A stretch of DNA of 55,200 nt. Origin: a virus. Every line of letters begins with the position of its first letter. Position 1 is the stretch's first letter. Position numbers and translations under genes: made by a program. Of the stretch, positions 24,861 to 32,694 are shown one piece after another. Where the stretch lies: the IMG/VR virus record IMGVR_UViG_3300046694_000640, positions 1-55,200 of that record. One strand, given 5' to 3'. The notes beneath the pieces are model-generated. The model was not told where the DNA came from, ran no database searches, and worked only from the letters and a program-made list of their open reading frames with translations.

Positions 24861-26311
24861 TAGGCCGTGGGTACAGGTGGAGTAATAATAGGAGCTTTTA
24901 ATTTAGCAGCATCAGCAGCTTCTTTTTTGATCCTCTCTATCTCAGCAATAGGATCATCAGTAAAGGCCAGCATTTTTACAGCAGTTTCAATGCTCAGCAG
25001 GCCTGCAGTGAATAGAGTAGCTATGTTGGTATACTCCTCAGTAAGGTTACGCGGCAACTCGATCTTAAATTTAGGTTTCACCTGCATGCTAATTGACTGT
25101 TTAACTCCAACATTGATAACAGCCATGGCAGACTTTAAGAAATTAAGGTGCCGTTGCCATTCCATACCCAGATCGCCTTGCTGATTAGCACGAGCCTTAT
25201 TGGTAGCCGGTAAAAACATTAGTTCGATGGTAACACCAGGTATATTTGCACTCCCTGATAGCTGCTCCATTGATATTTGTGGCGTACTGGATTCATCATA
25301 AATGTCCCGGCGCAGGTTTTTACGCTCATCTGTTGCTGATTGCTGAGATCCATCAGCCTCAACATACTTTAAATCACCTCCATCAGCTAATTGGAAGGTT
25401 TTGCGGGTATTTTTAGCACCCCCACCGGTTGCATCGGTAATATCACCTATGGCAGCCAGAATTGGGAACGCGCTAATCTGGTTTTCATCGGCAGTATCGC
25501 TATCAACCTCCTCAACTCGTTCAATTTTTGGCAATACATCGGCATATTCTGGTCGTTTCTGGCCGTGGAATACAAAATTAGCCTTGCCGTACGCTATCGG
25601 GGTTTCTTTATCTACTTGCCATCCCTGATCCTGGTTGATGTAGGTAATGTATTTGTCGCTCAGGAACAGATCCATCTTTGAAACGTCCTTGCCATCCAAA
25701 ATAACCGTGTATTCACGGGCGCAGCCGATCATAGCTTTGTACTGGTCATATATCGGGATGATCTTATCACCATCTTCTGGGCTAAAGATCGTGCAGCGCA
25801 TTTTATACTTGCTATTGGCAGGCGCAATACCTTCCCAGAATCCAGCTTCGGCATCCTGTGAATACCAAACAACCAGGCACTGGGTGTAATTCTTTTTAAG
25901 CCTGTCAATTTTTTGAGCGAGGTAATCAAGCTTATTATCTTCCCAGGTACGCTTGAGCATGGCGACCATGGTTTCATCTGTTGCCTTGAAAGTATCGCGG
26001 ATGATAGCTTCAATTTCAATACCTCCGCTCAGATTCATACGGACTGCCCAGTCCAGTATTTGCTTTTGGGTGGATGATGGTATCCGGTGAACGTCTTTGT
26101 GCTCTTTACGGTAAATCTTTTCCTGCTGGTCATTTACCTCGCCAGTATCGATATCAATCTCTTTCCATGGCCGGTAAGCAAGATCCTTAACGACTTTATG
26201 ATTTTCCGGCTCTATGTCGTAAGCATAGGCAGGAATTTCTGGTTCAAGGGCTTGTATTGAACTGATTAGTTTTGGTACGTCAGAAAGAAGGGATTGTAAT
26301 TCGGTGAGCTC
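24860..26311 (-). CDS. Portal protein (SPP1 gp6-like)
   Basis: A 483-residue protein (487 if the ATG at 26323 is used) with the portal-like order of an N-terminal helical wing, a mid-protein IAYGKANFVFHGQKRP strand region, and a C-terminal helical crown with EWQRHLNFLKSAMAVINVGV and AGLLSIETAVKMLAFTDD, the stretch in which SPP1-type portals carry the channel helix and clip. The tail (about 460-483) is Ala/Pro-rich. It forms the packaging and connector ring together with the terminase. Unusually, it is separated from the scaffold and capsid genes by about 4 kb of cargo. Confidence 0.85.
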   Translation of the reverse strand, partial: ELTELQSLLSDVPKLISSIQALEPEIPAYAYDIEPENHKVVKDLAYRPWKEIDIDTGEVNDQQEKIYRKEHKDVHRIPSSTQKQILDWAVRMNLSGGIEIEAIIRDTFKATDETMVAMLKRTWEDNKLDYLAQKIDRLKKNYTQCLVVWYSQDAEAGFWEGIAPANSKYKMRCTIFSPEDGDKIIPIYDQYKAMIGCAREYTVILDGKDVSKMDLFLSDKYITYINQDQGWQVDKETPIAYGKANFVFHGQKRPEYADVLPKIERVEEVDSDTADENQISAFPILAAIGDITDATGGGAKNTRKTFQLADGGDLKYVEADGSQQSATDERKNLRRDIYDESSTPQISMEQLSGSANIPGVTIELMFLPATNKARANQQGDLGMEWQRHLNFLKSAMAVINVGVKQSISMQVKPKFKIELPRNLTEEYTNIATLFTAGLLSIETAVKMLAFTDDPIAEIERIKKEAADAAKLKAPIITPPVPTA

Positions 26312-26319
26312 CATTAGTA

Positions 26320-26352
26320 ACAAAAATACCCTTGCTTATTGGCAGGGGTATT
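26320..26352 (-). terminator. Terminator or attenuator just upstream of the portal
   Basis: Minus strand AATACCCCTGC-CAATAA-GCAAGGGTATT with one G.U pair, followed by UUUUU. It lies about 10 bases before the portal ATG, so most transcripts of the accessory operon should end there unless readthrough or antitermination occurs. Confidence 0.72.
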
Positions 26353-26383
26353 ATTTATGGGCTTACTAACAGCGTGGAGTAAG

Positions 26384-26515
26384 TCAGTTAAAAAACCAAT
26401 AAATCCAACAATGCCAGGCTACGGCCACAGCAGCAAGCAAAATCACAGCCACAATAAACTTTCGATCCTTCAAAACCTCGCCCTGACTGATCACATTGAC
26501 AAATCGCCTGATCAT
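26384..26515 (-). CDS. 43-residue membrane protein
   Basis: The ATG overlaps the stop of the lipoprotein gene in an ATGA junction. A basic N-terminus (MIRRFVNVISQGEVLKDRK) precedes a membrane helix (FIVAVILLAAVAVAW) and an aromatic end (HCWIYWFF). The type of sequence and coupling match the other mini membrane proteins in this phage. No known family. Confidence 0.6.
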   Translation of the reverse strand: MIRRFVNVISQGEVLKDRKFIVAVILLAAVAVAWHCWIYWFFN

Positions 26516-26907
26516 TTCAGATTAAGGTAAATTGTTGTATCAATCAAATCACTTTTGGTGCCAAACCCCATGTTCCGGCTTAACACAACCTCCCGATGAT
26601 CATTGGTGGTGATGGTACCTTTAACAGGCATAGCGGGAGCCAAAGCCCCCAGATAAACATGCAGTGATGCCTGCTTGAGAGTATCATTATCGAAGCTGTA
26701 AGTAAACTGGCCATCAACTAAAAAATGTTTGCTTTTGGCAGCCGGCTGCTCGTTGCCGGCATTGCTGTAATTGTCAGTTACGTAAACAGAGCAATGATAG
26801 CAGCTCACATTGTAAGTTACGGTTTGCTTTTCAGGCTGGATGCTTTCTTTCTGGCAGCTTGCAAACAGCATAGCTACGCCTGTTAAGGTTAGTAAAATCT
26901 TTTTCAT
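26512..26907 (-). CDS. Lipoprotein with beta-rich mature domain
   Basis: From the ATG at 26907 (MKKILLTLTGVAMLFASC) the protein has a lipobox FASC, so Cys18 should be lipidated and the 131-residue mature protein surface- or periplasm-anchored. The start at 26931 would add nine residues that block the signal. The mature part contains SCYHCSVYVTDNYSN, possibly a disulfide-linked beta hairpin, and a Ser/Thr-rich beta domain. Prophage lipoproteins often act in superinfection exclusion; this is inference. Confidence 0.75.
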   Translation of the reverse strand: MKKILLTLTGVAMLFASCQKESIQPEKQTVTYNVSCYHCSVYVTDNYSNAGNEQPAAKSKHFLVDGQFTYSFDNDTLKQASLHVYLGALAPAMPVKGTITTNDHREVVLSRNMGFGTKSDLIDTTIYLNLK

Positions 26908-26946
26908 AATGTGATTATTTTTTACCGGCAAATCCCCGGCTTTGTC

Positions 26947-27138
26947 TCAGGCCGGGGTATATCTAATCTTGCGGAGCTGTCGCGCTAATACAACATGCTT
27001 AATTCCACTTTCAAACTCAACCAACATAGTTGAAAGTGGCGACCGCCTGCATTTGCCATTAGGTCTACGTACAGCCCTGCATGGCTGACTTTTAAGTGTT
27101 GGGCTTGTCAGTTTATCGCCCAGGTATATGTAATCCAT
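26947..27138 (-). CDS. Small conserved phage protein
   Basis: From the ATG at 27138 (MDYIYLGDKLTSP) it encodes 63 residues. The pattern GDKLTSPTLKSQPCRAVRR, CRRSPLSTMLVEFESG, VVLARQLRKI matches small proteins I recall from many phages, in which a gene of this shape sits in the accessory block. No catalytic motif; possibly a small nucleic-acid-binding or anti-host protein. The earlier ATG at 27147 adds only three residues. Confidence 0.65.
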   Translation of the reverse strand: MDYIYLGDKLTSPTLKSQPCRAVRRPNGKCRRSPLSTMLVEFESGIKHVVLARQLRKIRYTPA

Positions 27139-27143
27139 TGTCA

Positions 27144-27239
27144 TCACGTTATACTTTCATAAATTACCCACCCTACCAAAGCAAACACCAATAGTATTAA
27201 TGCGTTGGTTAGGATGGTGCGGGTAGTTGGGTGATTCAT
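27144..27239 (-). CDS. 31-residue membrane peptide
   Basis: The ATG overlaps the stop of the DNA glycosylase gene (ATGA) and the stop overlaps the start region of the next gene. A single membrane helix (ALILLVFALVGWVIY) follows a polar N-terminus (MNHPTTRTILTN). It is another short ATGA-coupled membrane protein of this phage. Confidence 0.5.
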   Translation of the reverse strand: MNHPTTRTILTNALILLVFALVGWVIYESIT

Positions 27240-27778
27240 ATCCAACCCAAATTAGCAGACCTCCATAATACGATATCAACAACCGATACTTTATCTCCTG
27301 TTTGTTTACTTAGTTGCTCACACATATCCTCACATGTCATCAGATATCCCTTTGCTATCCTTACCAAATGCCTATCAGGCTTAACACAATCGTGCCCTAA
27401 GTTTTTAGCAAGATGGTATTTAGTTATCCCGCCTATGAATGGTATTTCTTGTAGGTATTCTATTTTATGGGCTGCATTTAAATATCCTTCAAAAATTGAT
27501 TGATAATTGAGATAAATATGCTTGATAGCTGATACCTTCCCTTTATGTCCAAAAGCCTGTGATATATCAATACCCTCTTTTACTGCAAACTTTATTCTTT
27601 CCCAAATCAAACGTGCAATTTGTTCTTTCATTCCGCTATTAAGAATCACCCAAATCGTTTCATCCCTAAAGACTTCAGATTCTGTAACGGGTTGCAAATT
27701 AGTTTGCCAATTAATTTCGTTTTCGTAACCTTCTTCAAGGAGGCTACTTTTTAACTGTAGATAATAATCGGGTTTCAT
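27236..27778 (-). CDS. HhH-GPD superfamily DNA glycosylase-like protein
   Basis: A 180-residue protein with a helix-hairpin-helix at about 112-126 (IPFIGGITKYHLAKN), Lys120 at the position of the endonuclease III catalytic lysine, and Asp135 in VKPDRHLVRIA at the position of the conserved GPD aspartate. This pattern fits base-excision glycosylases such as endonuclease III or 3-methyladenine glycosylase. There is no C-terminal FeS cysteine set. It could repair phage DNA or remove modified bases; the substrate is unknown. It overlaps the downstream mini membrane gene by 4 bases and follows the DUF551 gene remnant. Confidence 0.75.
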   Translation of the reverse strand: MKPDYYLQLKSSLLEEGYENEINWQTNLQPVTESEVFRDETIWVILNSGMKEQIARLIWERIKFAVKEGIDISQAFGHKGKVSAIKHIYLNYQSIFEGYLNAAHKIEYLQEIPFIGGITKYHLAKNLGHDCVKPDRHLVRIAKGYLMTCEDMCEQLSKQTGDKVSVVDIVLWRSANLGWI

Positions 27779-28437
27779 GGTTGTTTCTTTAGTTTGGTTA
27801 AAGTCCTTTGTAATTCATCAAGTGCTATCTTTAAGCCATGATTAAAGGCCATATCTTCTATAGTAGCTTCAGAAATGTAATCGGCAACTCTGTCAATAGT
27901 TCCCTCAATAACGCTTATCGCGTTTGGTTGAGGTTGGGAGGATTGGCATGGAGGGGCTGGTAATGGTTGCCAATGAGTAATATTAGAACTGCCAAAATCA
28001 AACCTCTTGAATGAGGAAGAATAACCTGATGTAAATACATTCCATTTTTCATTGTTCATAAGATAACATGCGTTGTATTGAGCATCTTTTTCTGGCAACC
28101 TGTCCTGAACACTCACCCATTGGCTACCCTCGCTTATACCGATGGCAGGTGTTTGAAACTGTGATGCGTATTAGCGCATGGCTTGAAGCGCATGAAACAG
28201 AAATACGTAATCCGGGGCTTCGTCGGGTGTCTGAACATATGGCATCAATATTTCCTCCGCGCTTCTAACCTGTTTTACCGGCTGTTGGGTTTGGTATTTT
28301 TGAAGCCAGGAAACGGCACTATGAAACCCCTTAATAAAATCGTCAGATTGTTCATAAGGTATGTTTGCTTCGGCAATGCTATTTATGATAGCCTCGTTTA
28401 TTTCTGCCTCTGTAGGCTGTTTTGGTGTTGGGTTCAT
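27775..28437 (-). pseudogene. DUF551-type gene split by an in-frame TAA
   Basis: Two same-frame pieces: 28437 down to the TAA at 28171-28173 (88 residues, ending HALQAMR) and 27775-28116 (113 residues from a GTG). The codons between the TAA and the GTG are open and protein-like (YASQFQTPAIGISEGSQWVS). Read across the stop, HALQAMR-x-YASQF resembles a motif of related phage proteins (ALQAMEEYASQF), followed by the DUF551 signature DRLPEKD...THWQPLPAPP. So a GAA-to-TAA nonsense change, or readthrough, splits one gene. The second piece may still be translated from GTG. Confidence 0.6.
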
Positions 28438-28634
28438 AGCTGTTTAATTAGGAAGTTAATGGCATTATTTTTACCAATTATTAGTTCTGCTTTTGACCGA
28501 TTGACAGGCTCTACCCACCATTCGCCCCTTACGCATCCTTTAGATATCTGTCCGATATTTTCATCAGCCATGAAAACTTGATGCGTGCCATTTACTATGT
28601 CGTAAATCTTTACTATCTGTTTAAAATTGGTCAT
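28434..28634 (-). CDS. Small hypothetical protein
   Basis: A 66-residue protein from the ATG at 28634 (MTNFKQIVKIYDIVNG); an earlier ATG at 28661 overlaps the upstream gene. The sequence is beta-rich (IYDIVNGTHQVFMADEN, RGEWWVEPVNR). It overlaps the start of the split DUF551 gene by 4 bases. No family recognised. Confidence 0.55.
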   Translation of the reverse strand: MTNFKQIVKIYDIVNGTHQVFMADENIGQISKGCVRGEWWVEPVNRSKAELIIGKNNAINFLIKQL

Positions 28635-28638
28635 AGGG

Positions 28639-29313
28639 TTATTTGATAAATGTAAATTCAACGTGATTTAGTTCAGTTCTTTTTTCGATGACAAACGCAA
28701 CTGTTTTATCTTCTAACTTAAGGCATGATAAACGTGTTTCGCTGTTGGTAAATTCCTGAACTTCAACATGCGGATTTTTGCCATCAAATGGGAAAGCAAC
28801 ACTTACAAAAAAGTCTGAAACTGGATCGCTGCAATGTTCAACAAGTAATCGAACTTGATCAACAATACTCATGTGCTTCACCTCTTTTTCTTCCTGCTTA
28901 ACAGGCTGTTCAAAAATGGAGTTATATACCGCATCAACATTAAATTCTGTCATTTCTTCTGACGTTGGCTTAACAGGCTGTTTGAGGCGAAGATATAGGC
29001 GAGGTATAAAACCAGGAGACATTTTAGCAGTTAATTCCGTAACGGTTATATATTCAGCATCTTTACCTGAATCAGATAATATCTGCCAAACAATTTCCAA
29101 ATCATCAACCTTATACACCCCATCCTTAATAGATGGATCGGCGGTGATCGGTGGCTGCGTGGATAGCCATGTTTCAAAGGCAGCGTAATGCTTATTGTTT
29201 TCCTTAATTGCAGTGATAGAAAATACCCTACGGGGATTGTTTATATCTAGCTTTTTTGTTGGATTAACCGCAAACACTTTGCCTCCGGTTATTTGGTAGT
29301 GGGTGAATTGCAT
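28639..29313 (-). CDS. Hypothetical accessory protein
   Basis: A 224-residue soluble protein. The N-terminal half alternates strands and helices (HYQITGGKVFAVNPTKKL, AFETWLSTQPPITADPS); the middle contains two copies of a short spacer motif, LKQPVKPTSEEM and FEQPVKQEEKEV, and the C-terminal 75 residues form another alpha/beta segment (MSIVDQVRLLVEHCSD, CLKLEDKTVAFVIEKR). The duplicated QPVK linker, also found in the split gene downstream (QQPVKQV), suggests modular exchange between neighbours. No known family. Confidence 0.6.
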   Translation of the reverse strand: MQFTHYQITGGKVFAVNPTKKLDINNPRRVFSITAIKENNKHYAAFETWLSTQPPITADPSIKDGVYKVDDLEIVWQILSDSGKDAEYITVTELTAKMSPGFIPRLYLRLKQPVKPTSEEMTEFNVDAVYNSIFEQPVKQEEKEVKHMSIVDQVRLLVEHCSDPVSDFFVSVAFPFDGKNPHVEVQEFTNSETRLSCLKLEDKTVAFVIEKRTELNHVEFTFIK

Positions 29314-29317
29314 AAGG

Positions 29318-29536
29318 TTAAATATCTTTATATGAATTGAATTTGTTTACAGCCTCTTCAAGTGATTCTGTTTTTAAAATACACTTGCCTTTTCTCATTA
29401 CCCAATAAATGCCACCTACTTCAGATAATTTAAAGTGATATACTATTTCAATATTTGTATAATGATTTACTTTTTTAAAAGCTATGCTTACCGACTGTGT
29501 AGTTTCAAAAATTCGCATTAAATCTAATTCCGCCAT
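29318..29536 (-). CDS. Small hypothetical protein
   Basis: A 72-residue beta-rich protein (VSIAFKKVNHYTNIEIVYHF, GGIYWVMRKGKCILK) with a C-terminal helix (SLEEAVNKFNSY). It sits among many small genes in the accessory operon. No motif or family seen. A short hairpin, CCCACC/GGTGGG near 29552-29569, lies just upstream. Confidence 0.55.
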   Translation of the reverse strand: MAELDLMRIFETTQSVSIAFKKVNHYTNIEIVYHFKLSEVGGIYWVMRKGKCILKTESLEEAVNKFNSYKDI

Positions 29537-29583
29537 TTATTTTTAAATTTATCCCACCCTTATAGGTGGGGGTTAAGGGTTAG

Positions 29584-29769
29584 TTAAAAACTAAAATCAG
29601 TTAGGTCTTTTAAGTGATATTCTACTTTATTTTCAGAAACGATAACAGTTTCTCCAAACTGAATATAAACCTGCTTTATTTTTATTTCTTGCCTGCCTTT
29701 GTATTTGGCTTTGGTGTAATAAAATTCAATAGTTATATCCTCTTTAAAACCGAATGTATTGCATTCCAT
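29584..29769 (-). CDS. Small hypothetical protein
   Basis: A 61-residue lysine-rich beta protein (EFYYTKAKYKGRQEIKIKQV, YIQFGETVIVSENK). Its start overlaps the end of the preceding gene by 26 bases. No family recognised. Confidence 0.5.
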   Translation of the reverse strand: MECNTFGFKEDITIEFYYTKAKYKGRQEIKIKQVYIQFGETVIVSENKVEYHLKDLTDFSF

Positions 29770-30061
29770 TTTTTAATAGATTATAAAATTCTTGCCACGT
29801 GTATTCTTTAGGAGTTTTATCTGCCCAAGCGGTACAAAACAATGTTACCATTTCATTGCCCATTAATTTAGTCACTTGGTATAGGTGCTCTTTATCAGAA
29901 TACATAGTATTCCATATAAACACCGGTGACTTGTTAATTAACTTATCTTTGAACTCATCAAATGTTGGGTAAACATAGTCTCGTTCAATTCGCTCTTTGA
30001 AAGAGCCTAATCTGTTTTGGTGTGAGGCTTCAAAATGAGCCTGTCTTTGATTGTCTGTCAT
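29744..30061 (-). CDS. Hypothetical protein
   Basis: From the ATG at 30061 (MTDNQRQAHFEASHQ) the protein has 105 residues; an earlier start at 30091 adds ten. It contains FDEFKDKLINKSPVFIWNTM and GNEMVTLFCTAW, a probable alpha/beta fold without membrane segment. Function unknown. It is part of the accessory operon read from the box at 31.2 kb. Confidence 0.6.
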   Translation of the reverse strand: MTDNQRQAHFEASHQNRLGSFKERIERDYVYPTFDEFKDKLINKSPVFIWNTMYSDKEHLYQVTKLMGNEMVTLFCTAWADKTPKEYTWQEFYNLLKNGMQYIRF

Positions 30062-30111
30062 ATCTTCTCTTTTTTTTATCCCCACACTCATGCGGCGAGG
30101 GGTAAGGTTAA

Positions 30112-30330
30112 TTAATTGTGTTTGTCTTGAAGTGCATATTCTATAGCCCTTTTAGCACCTGTTTTATTAACATGACCACCAGTAGGGCAATAAGTATTTA
30201 CATATTTTTGTCCATCTTCTTTAAATACGATAAAAGAATGATTATTATGTTTAGATGCTGGGCAAACAACAATGTAGGACTCGTCATCAACGGTAAACTT
30301 AAATTGAGTCTTGGTGTGTACTATTTTCAT
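30112..30330 (-). CDS. Small hypothetical protein
   Basis: A 72-residue protein with two cysteines (VVCPASKHNN, NTYCPTGGHVN) and a C-terminal helix (KTGAKRAIEYALQDKHN). The Cys/His pattern could bind metal. No recognised family. Confidence 0.55.
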   Translation of the reverse strand: MKIVHTKTQFKFTVDDESYIVVCPASKHNNHSFIVFKEDGQKYVNTYCPTGGHVNKTGAKRAIEYALQDKHN

Positions 30331-30341
30331 CTCTTTCTATT

Positions 30342-30395
30342 TTAACACCCCGCCAGTACAATACAGGCAAGGAGTAGGGTTAAGGTTGGTTTCAT
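30342..30395 (-). CDS. 17-residue lipoprotein-signal peptide ending at its lipobox Cys
   Basis: MKPTLTLLLACIVLAGC followed directly by TAA. The ATG overlaps the stop of the preceding lipoprotein gene (ATGA), so it is probably translated. The sequence is a full lipoprotein signal with lipobox LAGC but no mature protein. It could release a lone lipidated cysteine or be the remnant of a truncated lipoprotein. Confidence 0.5.
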   Translation of the reverse strand: MKPTLTLLLACIVLAGC

Positions 30396-30610
30396 TTATT
30401 GTGAATTGGGTTGTTGCAGTTACCTTTGTGAACAATCATGGTATTAGAATTTGAATACCAGCCATAGAATATGATGTATTGGCAGCCATCAATGTTAACT
30501 ACATTGTAAGTTTCTTCATGGCCAGAATCTTTAATCGGTTTAGTAGCATCTTTTACAGCCGGCTCGCAGGATGACAATATCAGCAATGCAGCTATGAATA
30601 ATCTTTTCAT
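30392..30610 (-). CDS. Small lipoprotein
   Basis: A 72-residue protein with signal MKRLFIAALLILSSC and lipobox LSSC at Cys15, leaving a 58-residue mature chain. The mature part has VNIDGCQYIIFYGWYS and VHKGNCNNPIH, with two cysteines that may form a disulfide. Short prophage lipoproteins of this shape often block receptors or DNA entry of related phages; that is an inference. A shared promoter-type box lies 16 bases upstream. Confidence 0.75.
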   Translation of the reverse strand: MKRLFIAALLILSSCEPAVKDATKPIKDSGHEETYNVVNIDGCQYIIFYGWYSNSNTMIVHKGNCNNPIHNK

Positions 30611-30625
30611 GATTTATAATTTTCG

Positions 30626-30639
30626 AACAAACATTTGTT
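30626..30639 (-). promoter_or_regulatory. Shared 14-bp box without full promoter context
   Basis: AACAAACATTTGTT, identical to the core of the promoter boxes at 24.17, 34.53 and 40.54 kb, but lacking CGATA and a -7 element on the minus strand. It lies right before the small lipoprotein gene, so it may act as a regulator binding site rather than a promoter. Confidence 0.5.
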
Positions 30640-30650
30640 TATTTAAGTCA

Positions 30651-31076
30651 CTAAAAATTTAAAATCGCCCTGGCAAGTGCCCGCGCATCATCTAAAGAGA
30701 TGCTGTTTACCTCTCCCATTGAATCAGTAATGATCAACTCTGACCAGGTTATCTGAACTCTTATTTTTTCACCTTGATATCGCTGGTTATTGTATTCAAG
30801 ATGCTTGATATTCTCCGGATCACGATCTCTAATATTAACCGGTGCATACTTGGTTAGGTATTTCTTTAACAATTTCAAATCATCGACATCACACTGCCTG
30901 AACCATTCTTGATGAGAAAGAAGATGATCAACTTCGCTGTGGTAATTGCTGGCCATGTTTTCTACCAAAGTACCATCGCCGGCAAACTTGATCAAAGCAG
31001 CATGTGTGTTGGGAGCCATTTTAAAACGCAAACGTTCGGCTATCCATTTAGCCCGGTCGCCATTAATTGTTTTCAT
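30651..31076 (-). CDS. Hypothetical protein at head of accessory operon
   Basis: From the ATG at 31076 (MKTINGDRAKWIAERLRF) the protein has 141 residues; the frame continues to 31121, but that upstream part is less protein-like. It is soluble, with a long helical N-terminal region (AALIKFAGDGTLVENMASNY) and a C-terminal beta segment (KIRVQITWSELIITDS). First gene downstream of the promoter box at 31.2 kb. Family unknown. Confidence 0.6.
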   Translation of the reverse strand: MKTINGDRAKWIAERLRFKMAPNTHAALIKFAGDGTLVENMASNYHSEVDHLLSHQEWFRQCDVDDLKLLKKYLTKYAPVNIRDRDPENIKHLEYNNQRYQGEKIRVQITWSELIITDSMGEVNSISLDDARALARAILNF

Positions 31077-31194
31077 GATTTCGTTTAAATATGAAAGCCC
31101 GCGGCATTCTCCCGGTTGCAATCAGGATCACGCCTACAGGCCTCAATAATGTCGTTTTGAATAGCTAACCGAATTGCAACTCATTAGCATGGAT

Positions 31195-31234
31195 CTAAGG
31201 TAGAAAACATATCGTAAATAAACAAATATTTGTT
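31195..31234 (-). promoter_or_regulatory. Accessory-operon promoter with perfect palindromic box
   Basis: Box AACAAATATTTGTT (31221-31234) is a perfect palindrome here. TTTG is followed by 8 bases, CGATA (31214-31210), and TACCTTAG (31202-31195) after 20 bases, one mismatch from TAnnTTTG. The roughly 118-base leader before the gene start can fold (GTTGCAA/TTGCAAC) and holds a 32-codon open frame without an ATG. Confidence 0.72.
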
Positions 31235-31245
31235 TGATTTTATTT

Positions 31246-32694
31246 TTAAATGCCACTCAGCGCCTTAACCCCCAATGATTTTTTCTTGTTGATGAAGGCC
31301 AGATATTCGTTAGCAAAGTTGTGCGTGATGAGGTACCTCTTACAGTCCGTAGCATGCCCGAACTCTTGGAATGGTACTTTGGTAACCGGGTGCTTTTTGG
31401 TGCTTTTAAAAATAGTACCATCGCTGGCCTCTTGAGTATATTGATAGTCGTAAATTGATTTCTTACAGATGTCGCTGATACCAATGGTGATCCCACTGCT
31501 ACCGGTACCGGCATATATCTCATTTATGAAGTTACCAGATTGAACTACAGACGGGTTTACCTTTTGGATCTTTAGCACCGGTTTATAGTCCTTCAACTCC
31601 TTCAGGATATCAGTAAAGTAGTTCTCCCCTACCTCCTTTTTGGTGTCCTCCTTAATGCTGGTCCGGTCACCGCCAACGAATAATCCAGACACCTCTCCGG
31701 CCGGATACCTCTTTTTAAACTCAGCTGCCGCGTGTACTACCCTGTTCTTGGGATCCTCTAAAAATATCTCATCGATCTGCTGCGCATGCTTGCTCTTTAG
31801 TTGCCATACAGTCCACGGGATGTACGGGTTAACGTTCTCATCGCATGATAACCAGATCGGTAAAGACTGGTCCCAACGGTTTTTATTGACATGCAGGGCC
31901 GGTTTAAAATTTTTCCAGAACTCACCTCCAGTACGTAATTTGCCCCAATCTCCGAGGCCATAGATCCGGTAGTACTCGTAATCATTGATTTTATCCTTTT
32001 CAAAATCGTCAATCGTATGCTGATCAACGAAATTGGGGCCGACAATGTACCTGTTGTCAAGGTAATTTGTCTTCATGATCACCAGGTTACCTTTTTCGTT
32101 AACCCACATGCCGGCGATATCGGTCTGATGCTCAGTCAGCGCCTCCAGATCAAATATTTTAGTTTTGATCCAGTGCTCTTCTGATACCGGGTTGAATATG
32201 CCGATGATCTGCTGACCAATACGCCCGCGCAAACGCTTTCTGATCTGCTTTAGGTCTGTTTCATCGAACTGGCTTATCTCCTCCAATACGACGCGCTTAA
32301 AGTTAGCCAGGCCTTTGATTTTCTCGCTATCATCCAAACCACGAAAACGCACGTAGGACCCGGTTATCTTGCAAACGATGTAATTTTGTTGACAGATGAA
32401 ATAATCTTCAAGGCCCCATGATTTAATAATGCTGGTAAAATCGCTGTAAATTGAATCTTTGATATCTACAGCGTACTTACGCAGCACCATAGTGTTCTCG
32501 TCTTTAGCTTCCAGCATCCTAACGATGATCAGCTGAACAACTGAGTACGTTTTACTTGCCGATGATCCACCATAAACCCAAATGAACCTGATAGCCACGT
32601 TTAAGAATGCCGCCTTCAGGTGCCAGTAAATATTATTGAAAATGTCCGCATTGAAATCGAACTTAAGCTCCCTGGTTGTTTTCGCCATACCCAA
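31246..32694 (-). CDS. terL: Terminase large subunit
   Basis: The DNA-packaging motor and nuclease, 482 residues. The ATPase domain has Walker A YGGSSASKT (41-49), followed by an adenine-binding segment, and Walker B VVLEE (135-139) with the catalytic Glu. The nuclease domain shows acidic residues in SCDENVNPY, GGDRTS and GHATDCKRY, as in PBSX/XtmB-type terminases. It acts with the small subunit and the portal. It overlaps the small-subunit gene by 32 bases; the later ATG at 32688 is equally possible. The region after its stop is AT-rich and leads into the box-type promoter of the next operon. Confidence 0.93.
   Translation of the reverse strand: MGMAKTTRELKFDFNADIFNNIYWHLKAAFLNVAIRFIWVYGGSSASKTYSVVQLIIVRMLEAKDENTMVLRKYAVDIKDSIYSDFTSIIKSWGLEDYFICQQNYIVCKITGSYVRFRGLDDSEKIKGLANFKRVVLEEISQFDETDLKQIRKRLRGRIGQQIIGIFNPVSEEHWIKTKIFDLEALTEHQTDIAGMWVNEKGNLVIMKTNYLDNRYIVGPNFVDQHTIDDFEKDKINDYEYYRIYGLGDWGKLRTGGEFWKNFKPALHVNKNRWDQSLPIWLSCDENVNPYIPWTVWQLKSKHAQQIDEIFLEDPKNRVVHAAAEFKKRYPAGEVSGLFVGGDRTSIKEDTKKEVGENYFTDILKELKDYKPVLKIQKVNPSVVQSGNFINEIYAGTGSSGITIGISDICKKSIYDYQYTQEASDGTIFKSTKKHPVTKVPFQEFGHATDCKRYLITHNFANEYLAFINKKKSLGVKALSGI

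Noticed and set aside
31089-31190. tRNA-like element in the leader at 31.1 kb
   Set aside because: GTTGCAA pairs with TTGCAAC, but the T loop is not canonical, no anticodon arm can be placed and the length is wrong.
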